Below are positions 10,131 to 20,910 of a stretch of 64,000 nucleotides of DNA, in pieces. The notes below the pieces were generated by a model that searched no databases, was not told the DNA's origin, and was given only the letters and a program-made list of their open reading frames with translations. The stretch comes from Branchiostoma floridae (taxonomy: Eukaryota; Chordata; Leptocardii; Amphioxiformes; Branchiostomatidae), in the NCBI RefSeq assembly GCF_000003815.2, contig NC_049989.1, forward strand, positions 12,795,910-12,859,909, read 5' to 3'. Position numbers and translations under genes: made by a program. Numbering within the stretch: the stretch's first letter is position 1; the number at the start of each line of letters is the position of its first letter.

Positions 10131-10970
10131 TCACCAACATATTACGCCCCAAAAATAACTCTAAATCTACATTTTCCTCACGGAGTTTCTCACATAGTAA
10201 TCTCGCCTTCACATAGGATACGAAAATATCAAACTTTTTGTTTCAAAACTCCCAATAAAGACGAAAAACGGTGGAGATCTTTCAAACTCACGACTCGAAC
10301 CTTGTTGTCAGGAATGCTATGCGAGTGACCTGAATTGACCTTAACCGCATCTTACCAAAAAGATTGTGATCGCAGAGAAAATGAAGTAACAGATACCGTT
10401 CGTTATGAAATGATTACGCTATATCTTAACATTTCGTAGACACAGCATAGTTTTTGATTTTTTTGATGAAAAAAGTGATTTTAATGGATTTCGTTCCCAA
10501 AATGTTTGTAAATGATGCAGTGCGTTTGTGTGCTATCGCAGCCGGCCCCTACATTGCACCTGTAGTGACATCATAAGGTTGCTCACCTGTCTTGGGATCG
10601 TCCAGTAATTGTCCTACCTGTCATCTTAATGTCGCGGTGACACTGACGAGCTCTTAATGACTTCCGAGATCAAATCCTCTGTAAAACCTTGGTAAAACAG
10701 TTAAGGTTGATATTTTTGACCAAAGTCAAAGAAGAAAATATCGTAGGTCACCGGTGGGGTTTTTGGAGGCACCTGTTTTGACTTCCTGAAGGTAGGCCAT
10801 GCTTTTGCCTATACTCACAACCCCTTATAGTTGATATCAACGTAGGAAATGATATTTTGCTGTTAGACAACTGTTTATATGCCTGCTTTCGATATTGTCG
10901 TAATTGTTGGTTCGGACATTTTAAATGTCTTTTGTATGACATTGGTGGGGAGATTTGCTGTGTCGTTTCC
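10131..10970. other. Unassigned DNA upstream of the minus-strand gene
   Basis: No exon is supported. The 94-codon plus-strand frame at 10,044-10,328 runs antisense through the putative promoter and has no motif. The stretch presumably includes the promoter of the minus-strand gene. Confidence 0.35.
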
Positions 10971-10974
10971 TTCG

Positions 10975-11450
10975 TTTCAAAGTCCACCTTAAGTTGTAAA
11001 TTCAAACTGAGCAAATGCAGCTACTGTATACGTATCATACAGTGACGGGTTATTTACACAAATCGTATCTTGACTAGTAATCGTTCGCAAGGTTACAAAC
11101 CGGATTATGCAGGCATTCAACAGGTCAATTCTTTATGAAGGCGCAGCTATTGTGTGTTGATGGTTTTGCGTGACGGTACTTTTTGTTACATGTAAATTGA
11201 AGCATGACTAAAGGGCCAAACATACCGCTTTCAGTTCATCCGTACCAATCGGTACAAGTTTGCTCGGCCAGCTTTGAAAGTTGGAAGATGAAAAGAAAAA
11301 AACAGTTTAGAGGGCTTTGGTCAAAGACCGTGCAATATGCCCAATAAAACTGTCAGGGAAAGTAACGTGAGGACTCAAAGAGAAACAATGGTGGTGTAAT
11401 AATTCAAGAAGGTTCTTTTGTTTGCTAGGATCCCAGGTTTATACGCCGCT
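10975..11450 (+). repeat. Old non-coding duplication, copy A
   Basis: This segment aligns by eye with 12,865-13,408. Shared landmarks in the same order are AAAGTCC(A/G)CCTTAA, GGTTACAAACCGGATTA, GCATGACTAA, ATACCGCTTT, AAGTCAAAGA-type text, a GTAACG phrase, AATTGTGGT-type text and TTTGCTAGGAT. No coding frame is conserved between the copies, so it looks like a duplicated non-coding block. No inverted or direct terminal repeats could be seen. Confidence 0.55.
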
Positions 11451-11693
11451 GTAACGTTATAACGTTACAATAGTTACAGTGTCGCCTCTTTCGCAGATTT
11501 CTAGAGATAGCGCTGGCGTTTATCTCTTTTGCGGGGGGGGGGGAGTAGGAGGGGATTGCTGGTTATTGATTTTCAAGTTGGACCAGGTTTTCTAATGCAA
11601 GGAGATCAAATAGACGCACTAAAATGCTCTCCCGACATTATCGGCATTGTATTTACCGTTCGATAAGAAGGTTATAGTTTGGGTATGTTTGCT
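11451..11693. other. Unassigned DNA with a poly-G run
   Basis: Contains a small palindrome (TAACGTTATAACGTTA, about 11,451-11,468) and a G run near 11,533-11,542. No gene. Confidence 0.4.
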
Positions 11694-11695
11694 TA

Positions 11696-11740
<45 letters not shown>

Positions 11741-11807
11741 GTCTGTCTGTCTGCCTGCCTGCCTGCCTGTCTGTCTGGCTGTCTGGCTGTCTGTCTGTCT
11801 GTCTGTG
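11694..11807 (+). repeat. (GTCT)n microsatellite
   Basis: About 28 units of CTGT with GCCT and GGCT variants. Confidence 0.95.
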
Positions 11808-12864
11808 AACTTTTTAACTCGAGAAGCCTTTGATGGATCCCGATGATATTTGGTAGGTGGGTAGGAGTCGGGAAACGAAGGTCATGTTCGACAATGTGCC
11901 GTCTAGCGGCTTTTTCAGGTACTACAGTGGAACGTCCGATTTTGGTTTCTCATTTGAGCTACTCCCATCTTGTGTAATAAAAGCCAGCCCTCCTACGGTC
12001 CTAGTCTGCGAGGGAAACTTGTAACGGCGCACGCTCGTACTTGTGAACTCCTGCACTTGTATAAACTCTTGAACATTGCTAGTCTCCGAGTAGACTTGTC
12101 AGCTGGATGACAAAGAACAAGAATTTGGCCAAGTAGGGACAAATAAGTTGTCATGGGATCTCAGTCAGTCTTTTGCAGTCTATCCAGCTATCCGCCGGTC
12201 GGTCAGTTCACTTCAAGGCAGAGTATTAAACTCCTACTAGACATTTATTCCTAACTTGGCCATAGCCCTCTATTGCTATTCGGCCAGGCCGGAGTCTGGT
12301 AGAGACTAGAGCATTGCTACGCTTCGCTGAGATGCAAATTGACCACACGTCAGTGGTAAATGAAACTGTTGATAAATCTACATAGAAAATTGTACATTAT
12401 TCACAGTGACCCAGGACGCCACTCCGGAAGAAGGTTAAGGTATGGGCAAAAAAGTCCGGAGTGTCGCCCACAGAGACACTGAACGGAAAAAAGGGCGGGA
12501 GGGTGGGCTTCTGAAACCTTCCAAGCCACCCCCACCCCCCGGATCACTATGCCCCTCCTCCGTCACTGCCTCCTATTTTCGCTCTCCCGCCCCTTACCCC
12601 TCGCCTTCTCCGACGTAGGTTGAAAGGGAGGAAACACGCTGTCTTGGCTGAACATAAAGCTCCCTGGCCAGGTGACAATGTCCAGGTATCTAATGAAGGC
12701 ACGTGATCTGCTCCCGACCAGGTGTCGCCTCTTAAGGACGCGCAACCCGGTCAGAAGCGCCCACATGCCTTACTTAGAATGGTTGGATTTTTTCTGCTTT
12801 TAGCTGTCGATCTATTAGTATTTGCATGACATTTGTGACAAAAAAATGCTGTACCACTTGCCTA
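11808..12864. other. Unassigned non-coding DNA
   Basis: No exon with paired splice sites and no repeat family recognised. The minus-strand frame at 12,563-12,766 lacks any domain. Confidence 0.35.
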
Positions 12865-13408
12865 GTTTCAAAGTCCGCCTTAAAAGTTAAAAACTTAAAC
12901 CTAACCCGAGTGCAAGCAACCACAGTCTCGCTTACGTACGTGTGTAATACTGTAATCTACAGTAGTAATTTGCATACTAAGCGTTTCTAAAGCATAATCG
13001 TTGCCATGGTTACAAACCGGATTACTAGTACATGAATGCAAAATGTTACGCCTGATTTATGTCATTTAATGATCACGAAAAAAGGTGGCTCTGTGTTCGT
13101 ACTTTTAATTGCGTGACCTACTTATTTTGTCAAATGAATATTTGAAGCATGACTAAGGGCTTTAAATACCGCTTTTCCTTCAACGGTACCAGTCAGTGCA
13201 AACTTTCTTTCATCCGTGCCAGCCAGAAGGTAGCGTTGAAATCTTCGAAATAACAGGTAAGAGGGCCTTTAAAAGTCAAAGATACAATATTCGCACTAAA
13301 ATTTTCAGGTAGAGTAACGACGAAAGGCCTCGAAGGGAAAAATTGTGGTAATTATAGCTTAGCCATTCCATAGGTTGCTTTTGCTAGGATTTTAGGTATA
13401 ACGTTTTA
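12865..13408 (+). repeat. Old non-coding duplication, copy B
   Basis: Partner of 10,975-11,450. It contains an intact RFX X-box, GTTGCCATGGTTAC, at 13,000-13,013. At the same position copy A reads GTTCGCAAGGTTAC, which breaks the palindrome. Flanking text such as TACAAACCGGATTA is shared. Confidence 0.55.
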
Positions 13409-13413
13409 GTTGA

Positions 13414-13667
13414 TAGCCTGGTATCCAACCGTATTATAACTCTCGTATGAGTTGTGTCTCTTCTGTCCTCTCCGCACATGTATTTACGGAGAGGACAGAA
13501 GAGTTATAGTCGAAAACAAAGAGACTATGACGTTATGATGTTGTCTTTATATATGGTTTTTCAATCCTACGTCTTATAATATAAAGATACAATGTATGTA
13601 CACCTAACATGCATGTAGTCTCTACGAAAGAGACCCGGGAGCTATATCACGGCTGGATACCAGGCTA
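13414..13667. mobile_element. MITE with TAGCCTGGTATCCA ends
   Basis: The left end TAGCCTGGTATCCAACCGT is inverted at the right as CGGCTGGATACCAGGCTA. Inside, CTCTTCTGTCCTCTCCG and its exact complement (17 bp) form a hairpin with a loop of about 12 nt at 13,458-13,503. The element is about 254 bp with no protein frame. Confidence 0.75.
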
Positions 13668-14070
13668 CCTTCTATGGGCAAAGTAGACTAACGAACGGGT
13701 AGACCGTAAAACTTGATCGATGAAACACTACGATCACTTAGTATAAGGGTCGAAAGGTGAAAGAAGTCAGCTGTGTAGAATTATGTAGCGCCTTGTGGTA
13801 ACGACGCTGAGCGGTACTGACATTGGCCAGGTTACCCGTGTCGAGATAATGTGTTGACGGCTAGCGCTCTTCGATAAGATTTTGTTCCTGGAGCTTGCAC
13901 TCTTCAGTACAAACCTGGTGTGTTATGCCACGGGGCGGTTTACCTGGTATAGCTAACGTCATATTATCAAACCGGGGCTGTTTGTGGAAACGAAAAAAAA
14001 AAGTATACGTAAAACATGCACAAGCAATGCCCACGATTATTCTCTTTACGTATTGTGTGGTTTGGTGTCT
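13668..14070. other. Unassigned non-coding DNA
   Basis: Nothing recognisable apart from short chance frames. Confidence 0.35.
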
Positions 14071-14147
14071 TTTATATCATTTTTTTTTCGTTCCCGAAAG
14101 CTGCCCGGCCGGGCCCCGTGTTTGGAAATGTGACATAGATATCGGGT

Positions 14148-14693
14148 AATACGTAAAGGTATGAATTAGAAGACGACAAAATACACAAAAAGTAGGAAAA
14201 TTCGTTCCTTATCATTGAAATTCGCTCCTTTCTCACGCGGCGGCCATGATAGATCGAAGACGAGGTCAATGAGGCAAACAGACAAAACTTATTTCTAAAA
14301 TAAGGTCCCATTTAGTTTCCACCCAAACAACTCAAATTTTCATGATACAAGATAGAATAATAAATATTACGAGAAGTGTTATGCACCGAAAGATATAGCA
14401 ATTTAGAGTAGTGAAGACTGACTCCATAGTCCCTTAAGAGATGCAAAATAAAAACATAGTAATGCAAATTTTTGACGGATTTGCAGCCATTCACTTGTTG
14501 GTCGCTTTCCTAATTGGCAGGCTATCATTGGTTGAACTGCTAATTATGATGGACAGTCTTTTGTTTGCCACATTGAACTCTTTTTAGATCTATCATGGCC
14601 GCCGCGTGAGAAAGGTGTATTCGAACCCCGAAGTGACGCAACTTGCGTGACACATGTACAAGTGCAGTGAGATACCACCTTTACTTGTTTCTA
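14148..14693 (+). mobile_element. GGTGGTATCTCAC MITE, interrupted copy
   Basis: The middle of the family (TAATACGTAAAGGTATGA, then AAGACGACAAAATACAC) is present up to 14,224. The right end (TTCGAACCCCG to CAGTGAGATACCACC) resumes at about 14,620. The two parts are split by the element at 14,227-14,615. The left inverted end is missing, replaced by unrelated sequence before 14,148. Confidence 0.65.
14227..14615. mobile_element. MITE with 29-bp ends inserted in another MITE
   Basis: A perfect 29-bp inverted repeat starts CCTTTCTCACGCGGCGGCC at 14,227-14,255 and is mirrored at 14,587-14,615. The 389-bp element has no transposase. ATTCG occurs on both flanks and may be a target-site duplication, but that word is also expected from the host element, so this is not certain. 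Confidence 0.75.
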
Positions 14694-15131
14694 CGGTGTA
14701 CCCGAAATGACATTTCGTTATTTTGGCCCATGCTCGACCTACTTCCGTCATGTGTAAACCTAATCAATTCTATTGAGCTACAAATTTTCCGACAGTGACC
14801 CAAAAAGACTAATTGCTAGCAGTTCGTAATAATGAAAATTTGATAGGACGTAGTTGTAATAGAATTAGAACAAAACGCAGTTAGCTCAACGGTACAGACT
14901 CGTTAAGTGCAATTACCCTACATCAGAGGACGGACGGACCGGAAAGATGGATGCTAAAAAATGTCGTAAAAGAATACAAATAGGAACACGGAAGACAATT
15001 TGTTCAACAGCTAGAGTTGGATCAAAATATGGAAAGCGACAAAAACATAGAGACACCTTTATTGACACGACAAAAGTACAGAGACTTTCGTAATGTCTAC
15101 ATGTATAACAACTACTTACAGTACAACTAAA

Positions 15132-15216
15132 CAATTGGCGAAAATAACACAACAGTGCCGCAGTGATCGAATCCCGCAGTGCCGCACCGGTGCCCCAAGT
15201 GCAGTGAGATACCACC
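15132..15216 (-). mobile_element. GGTGGTATCTCAC MITE, truncated copy next to a LINE tail
   Basis: Only one end of the family remains: GCGAAAATAACACAACAG, then CCGCAGTGCCGCACCGG, ending CAGTGAGATACCACC. It directly abuts the LINE tail at 15,217-15,371. The same junction is seen at 22,010 on the other strand. Confidence 0.7.
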
Positions 15217-15371
15217 ATAAACTAATCACAATGGTGGAGCTCACCGTATATATACTGTACGACATAGTTGCACCTATCTATATGCATGTACATGTCTTGT
15301 TTCAATCTTTAAGGTCATGCGTATCTTCTTCAGCAGTTCCTTCCCTTGCACATTTCCTTGACGATACATAC
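15217..15371 (-). mobile_element. LINE 3' tail, minus-strand copy
   Basis: The reverse complement matches 21,855-22,010. It includes the last codons (GTCAAGGAAATGTGCAA), the phrase AGACATGTACATGCATATAG, and GGTGAGCTCCACCATTG before the MITE. It is the extreme 3' end of a LINE with its open frame almost wholly lost. Confidence 0.65.
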
Positions 15372-15526
15372 ATCACCATTTTTTTCACTCGATCGACCAC
15401 TGACACGGAATACTGGCAACAAAATCACCCATTTGTACAGAATCAATAACATTATTAACAATCGACTCCTTCTATTGCACACGCCAATTGCAATGTTTAA
15501 CGCATGTATGTACTGTAAAGCTAGGA

Positions 15527-15840
15527 GCACAACCCGCCGTACGTGCAATTTGTGCGTACGTTTTTTTTTTTTGGGGGGGGGGACGTATTTCTGAAAACGT
15601 TCAGGCTGTACAGGGCAGGCGCGTCGCCTGTGCTGGCACGTACGGGGGGCGAATCCGCAGCCCGATAGCACACAGAGTTTTGCCTGCGCGTAAACTTCTA
15701 CGACGTGTCTGCGTGCTACAAAATCTGTCGGATTCCCTACGAGTTCGTACGGAGGCGGTACTTACCACTTACGGATCCCATAAGATTACCCACGTTTTGG
15801 CACGTATACAGCACGTATTTGCACGTACGGCGGGTTGTGC
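15527..15840. mobile_element. MITE with GCACAACCCGCCGTACG ends
   Basis: A perfect 22-bp inverted repeat, GCACAACCCGCCGTACGTGC plus AA, lies at 15,527-15,548 and 15,819-15,840. The inside holds phrases such as TTTTGCCTGCGCGTAA and a poly-T/poly-G run. A reverse copy, cut by the assembly gap, lies at 42,780-43,005. The element supplies most of a 212-codon chance frame here, which should not be read as a gene. Confidence 0.8.
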
Positions 15841-16316
15841 CTTTCGCGTCAATCACACACAATTCAGCCAATCAGTAATCAGCATTGGTAATACGATAAG
15901 AAGTATCCGCGCTGGTCCCACATCATGTAATATTCCATTTGACAACCCGACTCTGTGTTTTATATTCACCGTGGTCAGCGGAGTGGCCATGAGAGGGTTA
16001 GCGGGAAACATTTGTTATCCCAGAGGTCCTGACTTTGACTGTCGCCTCGAATATTGTTGGCACCCACAGTCCCGTGCGATGAAAAAATCAAAGCCATTAG
16101 CATGGCAGTGGATTACACCGACATAGAGAGTTAATTTCGTTTGGTGCATCTCACCTTATGAGAGTTGTCAGAGGATTAAGGAAGAAAATTGCATAGTTAC
16201 TTTGCGAATTTGTGCCAATTTTCCCTTGCGGTACACACTTGGACATGCGTGGAATTTTGCGTGTGCCGAACAAAATGGCCGCACTCCCGAAATGTCACAA
16301 TCTCAGCTTGAATACA
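15841..16316. other. Unassigned non-coding DNA
   Basis: No supported gene. The open frame covering 15,488-16,126 runs out of the MITE into this stretch and has no domain. Confidence 0.35.
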
Positions 16317-16356
16317 TGATGAACTTTATTGCTCGACATTTGTACATGGTACAGTG
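16317..16356 (-). mobile_element. LINE 3' end fragment (AATAAAGTTCAT type)
   Basis: On the minus strand the sequence reads CCATGTACAAATGTCGAGCA then AATAAAGTTCAT. It matches the short insertion at 18,158-18,194. The left boundary is not clear. Confidence 0.5.
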
Positions 16357-16898
16357 TATGGCAACGACTGTTACACAAAGTACAAAAAAGGTGTATAGAA
16401 TAAGACTTAATATCCTAATTAACATAACAAGAAGGGCTAACACAAGTCTTTGATATAGTGTTACAATCGAGTTGGGCTAATCATGAGTTTCATTACTCTT
16501 TCTTATAGCAAAGCAGTCTTTGATATATTTGCCTATCTTTGCATTATGGGGTTAGTGGCATCTGAAGATATATACAAATCTGTCTGTAGCATCGAGTCTC
16601 TTGAAATCTGCTGTACTGGATTCAAGAAATGTGAATAGCTCATTACGTAAAATAGTGTATCTAGAACATCAATGCATGATAACTTATTGGAAATAGCAAT
16701 ATTGCCAATGATTAAAAAAAAGATAAATAATATTTCTGGCTAAAAACACAAAAGTAAACGACACTACAGTGCCGCAGCATTTTTTTTCTATTTGCTTTTG
16801 CACAAACTTTCTATAATGCATTTTGTATTATCTTTCGCAAGGCAGGTCGGACTTTTGCTAGACTATGGTGTTACTCACATGGCGAAACTGCAAGGGAG
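16357..16898. other. Unassigned non-coding DNA
   Basis: AT-rich with no gene or named repeat. Confidence 0.35.
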
Positions 16899-17056
16899 GT
16901 CCCTGTAGCTCAACTGGTAGTGGCCTCACAATTGAGCTTCTAGTTCTATGATGGTAACCTGTTAAATCCTGGGTAGAACATTTCTGTTGGGGTTGCACCC
17001 GTTTTTCGGAAGGGACGTTGAACGGGTGAGGGGGGCGTTATAACTGTTACGGTGCC
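16899..17056 (+). mobile_element. tRNA-derived SINE, family 1
   Basis: The head GTCCCTGTAGCTCAACTGG is a tRNA-like box A. A decayed box B (TGTTAAATCCTGGGTAG) follows about 45 bp on, then the family body TTGGGGTTGCACCCG, TTTTCGGAAGGGACG. Copies lie at 17,701 and 50,394. Confidence 0.7.
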
Positions 17057-17700
17057 GTTTTGTCGTTTTCCCCCTTCGTTTTGTTTTACTCCCAACCACC
17101 CTACAGGGCAGAAAATGTTGCTAGTGTCTCTCCAAACGTCTGCTTGGAGATGAAGAGTCAACGCACTTGCCCTTCTTGCGATTCAAGTACCGTTGCTCAA
17201 CTGAATAATTCAAACGATCGGCGAAACGCTGATCGATTCGCGGAAGTCATTCCGGAGTAGTCGACCTGAAAATGTATTAGTCCTCGTTGCTGATTGGCCC
17301 TTGTTGCTGATTGGTTTAATTGTGATTGACGTGAGTGATGGGCTATATTAGTGTAGACTGAAACTCGTGCGATGATTGCGTCCAAATTAGGCCCTGTGGG
17401 TGGTGAAAGAATGAGAAAAATCACATATAAACGGCTTCGAGATATCGATCGAGAATTTCCCAAACCTGATTACCTAGATTTCTTCAAGCGCTAATGTTTA
17501 ATGCTTCAAAGTCTATTATGTTATCATAATTTCGAGGTAAAATTGGGAAATTGCTGATTAGATTTGTATGGATTGACACAAAGAAACAGGCAAGAACTGC
17601 TTTAACAACATGTAACGTTGTGCTAGTGCAGAAAGAAAATTTCAGTTTCTCTAGATCTTACAGTCTAAAACAATTTAAGAAAAGCAGGGCTTTGTTTCGG
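17057..17700. other. Unassigned non-coding DNA
   Basis: Contains a small direct repeat (TTGCTGATTGG twice near 17,290-17,312). No gene. Confidence 0.35.
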
Positions 17701-17938
17701 ATGTCCCTGTAGCTCAACTGATAGCCGTCCCACACTTGAACTTCTGGTTCCAAGTAGTTGGTAACTTGGATACCCTGGTTCAAATCCTGGGTAGGACATC
17801 TCGCTTAGGGCTGTACCCTTCTTTCGTGTTAAGGGACTTAAAATGGAACTCCCTTGTTTAAGGGGGTGCCTCGAGCACTTTAAAAGGGAAGCGCTAGCAA
17901 CCTCTCTCAGTAAAAATATACACTGCTATATTGAAACT
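17701..17938 (+). mobile_element. tRNA-derived SINE, family 1, best copy
   Basis: Box A TGTAGCTCAACTG and an intact box B GGTTCAAATCC are both present, followed by GGGTAGGACATCTCG. The body holds GTGCCTCGAGCACTTTAAA and ends near AATATACACTGCTATATTG. This is the most complete of the three copies. Confidence 0.8.
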
Positions 17939-17971
17939 AGCCGCTACCATGTAAGCTTTCTAAAAGAATGA

Positions 17972-18253
17972 GCACTTCACTGCTCTTGGGGCACCGTTGC
18001 GGCACTGCGGGGTTCCTTCACTGCAACACTGTTGTGCTATTTTCGCCGATGTTTGTATAATTCAGATATTGCATAGTACGTAAAATTATGACTAAGAATA
18101 CAACAAAATACACAAAACGTAAGAAAATTAGTTCTTTATCTCTGAAATCAGTATATATGAACTTTATTGCTCGACATTTGTACATGGTACAATGTTGAGT
18201 CATCTGCGAACCCCGCAGTGCCGCACCGGTGCCCAAGTGCAGTGCGACACCAC
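17972..18253 (+). mobile_element. GGTGGTATCTCAC MITE carrying a tiny LINE insertion
   Basis: Left part CACTTCACTGCTCTTGGGGC, middle AATACAACAAAATACACAAA and right part CCGCAGTGCCGCACCGG all follow the family order. The normal junction CTGAAATTCGTTGAGT is split by about 40 foreign bases at 18,158-18,194. Confidence 0.75.
18158..18194 (-). mobile_element. Minimal LINE 3' insertion
   Basis: About 37 bp, ATGAACTTTATTGCTCGACA and onward, match the LINE 3' end at 16,317. It sits between the MITE words CTGAAAT and GTTGAGT. It is best read as an extremely 5'-truncated retrotransposition event. Confidence 0.55.
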
Positions 18254-18529
18254 ATTTACACCTATTCTGATTAGTCCCAACGATACACATGCTTTGACGA
18301 CGGTTTAGTTTGACAAATGGCTGTGTTAACGACGGCACATGCCCCAATGAGCATGTAGATTAGTGGGCCTCCACGTTGGAGAGAAGTCTAGCGGTATTGA
18401 TCCGGGGGGTCTGCCCTGAGCGGGGAAACATCAGTCATGCGCCTGACGCTACATACATCACATTGTGTGGATGGCCCCCAGGTCTGCAGCAATGGTGCAT
18501 TTTTCCTCCCTTATTGCCATCTGTTTTTC

Positions 18530-19917
18530 CTCCCTCCTTCCTTCCTTCCTTCCTTCCTTCCTTCCTTCCTTCCTTCCTTCCTTCCTTCCTTCCTTCCTTC
18601 CCTTTCTTGCTTTTGTTCTTTCTGTATTTCCCTCTTTCCTTTTTCTTCCTTTTATGCTTCCCTCATTCTTCTATTTTTTCATGCTCTCTTTCTTTTCTTT
18701 TTTTCTTCCTGCCTTTTCCTTCCTTCATTTTTATCTTTCTTTCCTTCTCTTTCTTTCCTTCTCTTTCTTTCCTTCTTTTTTCCTTCCTTCCTTCCTCCCT
18801 TCTTTTCTTTCTGTCTTCTATTAAAGCTCCCCACATTTCTCTAATTTTTCTTTCCATCCCCTCTTTCTTTTCATCTTTCCCACCCTTTTCTTCCTTCCTT
18901 CCTTTCTTTTAAATCTCTTTCAATCTTTCCCTCTTTTTATTCTTCCTTCCTTCTTATATTCCTTTCGTTTATTTTCTCTTTCCCTCTTTCTGTCTGTCCG
19001 CCTGTCTTTTTCTTTTTAATCTACCTCCCATCCTAAATCCTCCCTTCCTTCCTGCCTTCCTGCCTTCCTTCCTTCCTTCCTTCCTTCCTGCCTTCCTTCC
19101 TTCCTTCCTTCCTTCCTTCCTTCTTTCTTTCCTTTTTTCCTTCCTTCCTTCCTTCCTTCCTTCCTTCCTTCCTTCCTTCCTTCCTTCCTTCCTTCCTTCC
19201 TTCCTTCCTTCCTTCCTTCCTTCCTTCCTTCCTTCCTTCCTTCCTTCCTTCTTTCCTTCCTTCCTTCCTTCTTTCCTTCCTTCCTTCCTTTACTTCCTTC
19301 CTTCCTTCATTGCTTCCTTCCTTCCTTCCTTCCTAACTTACTTACTTTTTCCTTCCTTTCTTCTTTCCTTCCTTCCTTCATCCCTCCGTTCCTTTTTTTA
19401 TTTTTTCTTCCTTCATTCCTATCTCTTTTATTCTTTCTTTCCTTCTTATTCTTTCTTTCCTTCCTTCGTTCCTTCTTTCCTTCCTCCTTCCTTCTTCCTT
19501 CCTTTTTCTTTCTGTCTTTCGGTCTTTCCCTCTCTTTTTTCTTCCGTTTATGCTTCCCTTATTCCTCTGTTTTTCTTTCATGCTCTTTCTTTCTTTTCTT
19601 CTTGTCTTTGTTCCTGCATTTTGTACCTTCATTCCTATATTTCTTTTATTCTCTTCCTTTCCTTTCTTCCTTCCTTCCTTCCTTTCTTCCTTCCTGCTTT
19701 CTTCTTTTTCTTTTCTTTCTGTCTTTCTGTCTTTCGCGCTTTTTCCGTACATGCGTTCCTTATTCCTCTATTGTTCTTTCTTCATGCTCTCTTTCATTTC
19801 TCTCTTCCCGCCTTTTTCTCCCTTCATTCCTATCTTTCCTTTATTCTCTTTACTTCCTCCCTCCCTTCCTTCATTCCTATCTTTCCTTTACTCTCTTTAC
19901 TTTCAGAAAACAAATAA
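18530..19917 (+). repeat. 1.4-kb (TTCC)n pyrimidine tract
   Basis: Almost uninterrupted C and T on the plus strand, mostly TTCC and TTCCC units with CTTT variants, running up to an assembly gap. The long Ser/Phe/Pro/Leu-rich frames on the plus strand and Lys/Glu/Arg frames on the minus strand are products of the repeat and not genes. Confidence 0.95.
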
Positions 19918-20017
19918 NNNNNNNNNNNNNNNNNNNNNNNNNNNNNNNNNNNNNNNNNNNNNNNNNNNNNNNNNNNNNNNNNNNNNNNNNNNNNNNNNNN
20001 NNNNNNNNNNNNNNNNN
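19918..20017. other. Assembly gap (100 N)
   Basis: Exactly 100 N, a standard placeholder of unknown true length. It was probably caused by the pyrimidine tract before it. Confidence 0.99.
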
Positions 20018-20910
20018 TTGAGCCATTATATTGCAATGCACAGTCACTAAGCTGCTTGAACGTTTTTGTCTTATTGCATGTATATTTAGTACGTTGTCTC
20101 TTCCACAGATAACATCCACCCGAATGAGCTCACCTCTCAGTGGAGGACGTAAGGCCTGATACAGGGTGGTAATAAGTGTACGGGAATGGTCTATTTATCA
20201 CCATTGAGTCTCTATTTAGGGTGGTTCTGATTGATGGAGTGTACAAAGGGGGGCAATGGGGCTACCTGGCATATGTAGCTGCAGTTAATCAGTGTTCTCT
20301 ATCGGTGCTATTTACGCTGAATTGGTGTCATTATGTTTATGTTCACGGAAGGAAAATGGTCTATTAAAGTGGTCTGGAAGGCTGAAAAAATGGCAAACAC
20401 AGAGTATCAAACACCGAACAATATTTTGCTCCGTTTGTTTTTCTTCTTTTCCCAAAATGGTCAGTGACCTGGACCAGATGGGTATCACCATGGTTACTGA
20501 TGGTCAAGTACAACACCTTGTGGTGTTGAATTGCATTATGTAGCAAGTGGCAGGACAGAGATGAGCGGGCTGGTCACCATACGTATGACTGAATAAGAAT
20601 AAAACGAGCAGTAGTTTGTTAGGCTAGACCACGTGAAAGACATCATTATTTTATTTATTTGCTTGCGAATGTTACCTTTCCATCAATCATCTGCGCTGTT
20701 TTTTTTATCTTGCCTTTGGAGGATACGAGATAGTTACCTGTCCCAAAAACGAAGACCGCTCGAAATTTCTGCACGTTGTATTATTGCATCATTACTCTGA
20801 TCCCTTTTGTTCATAATAGGAGCCATTATGTTGGGTGGGGCTTTTCGTACGTTACACCCGGCTTTCGGTTTATCTATCCCTAGCCTACTTTTCTATCTTC
20901 CTTCTTTATT
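20018..20910. other. Unassigned non-coding DNA
   Basis: Short overlapping frames at 20,176-20,546 have no domain. No repeat family recognised. Confidence 0.3.

Noticed and set aside
15488-16126. 212-codon open frame on the plus strand
   Set aside because: It runs through a MITE with perfect 22-bp ends and a poly-T/poly-G run. No domain and no splice or transcript signals.
18376-19917. Long Phe/Ser/Pro/Leu-rich plus frames and Lys/Glu-rich minus frames
   Set aside because: They are translations of the TTCC/GGAA simple repeat.
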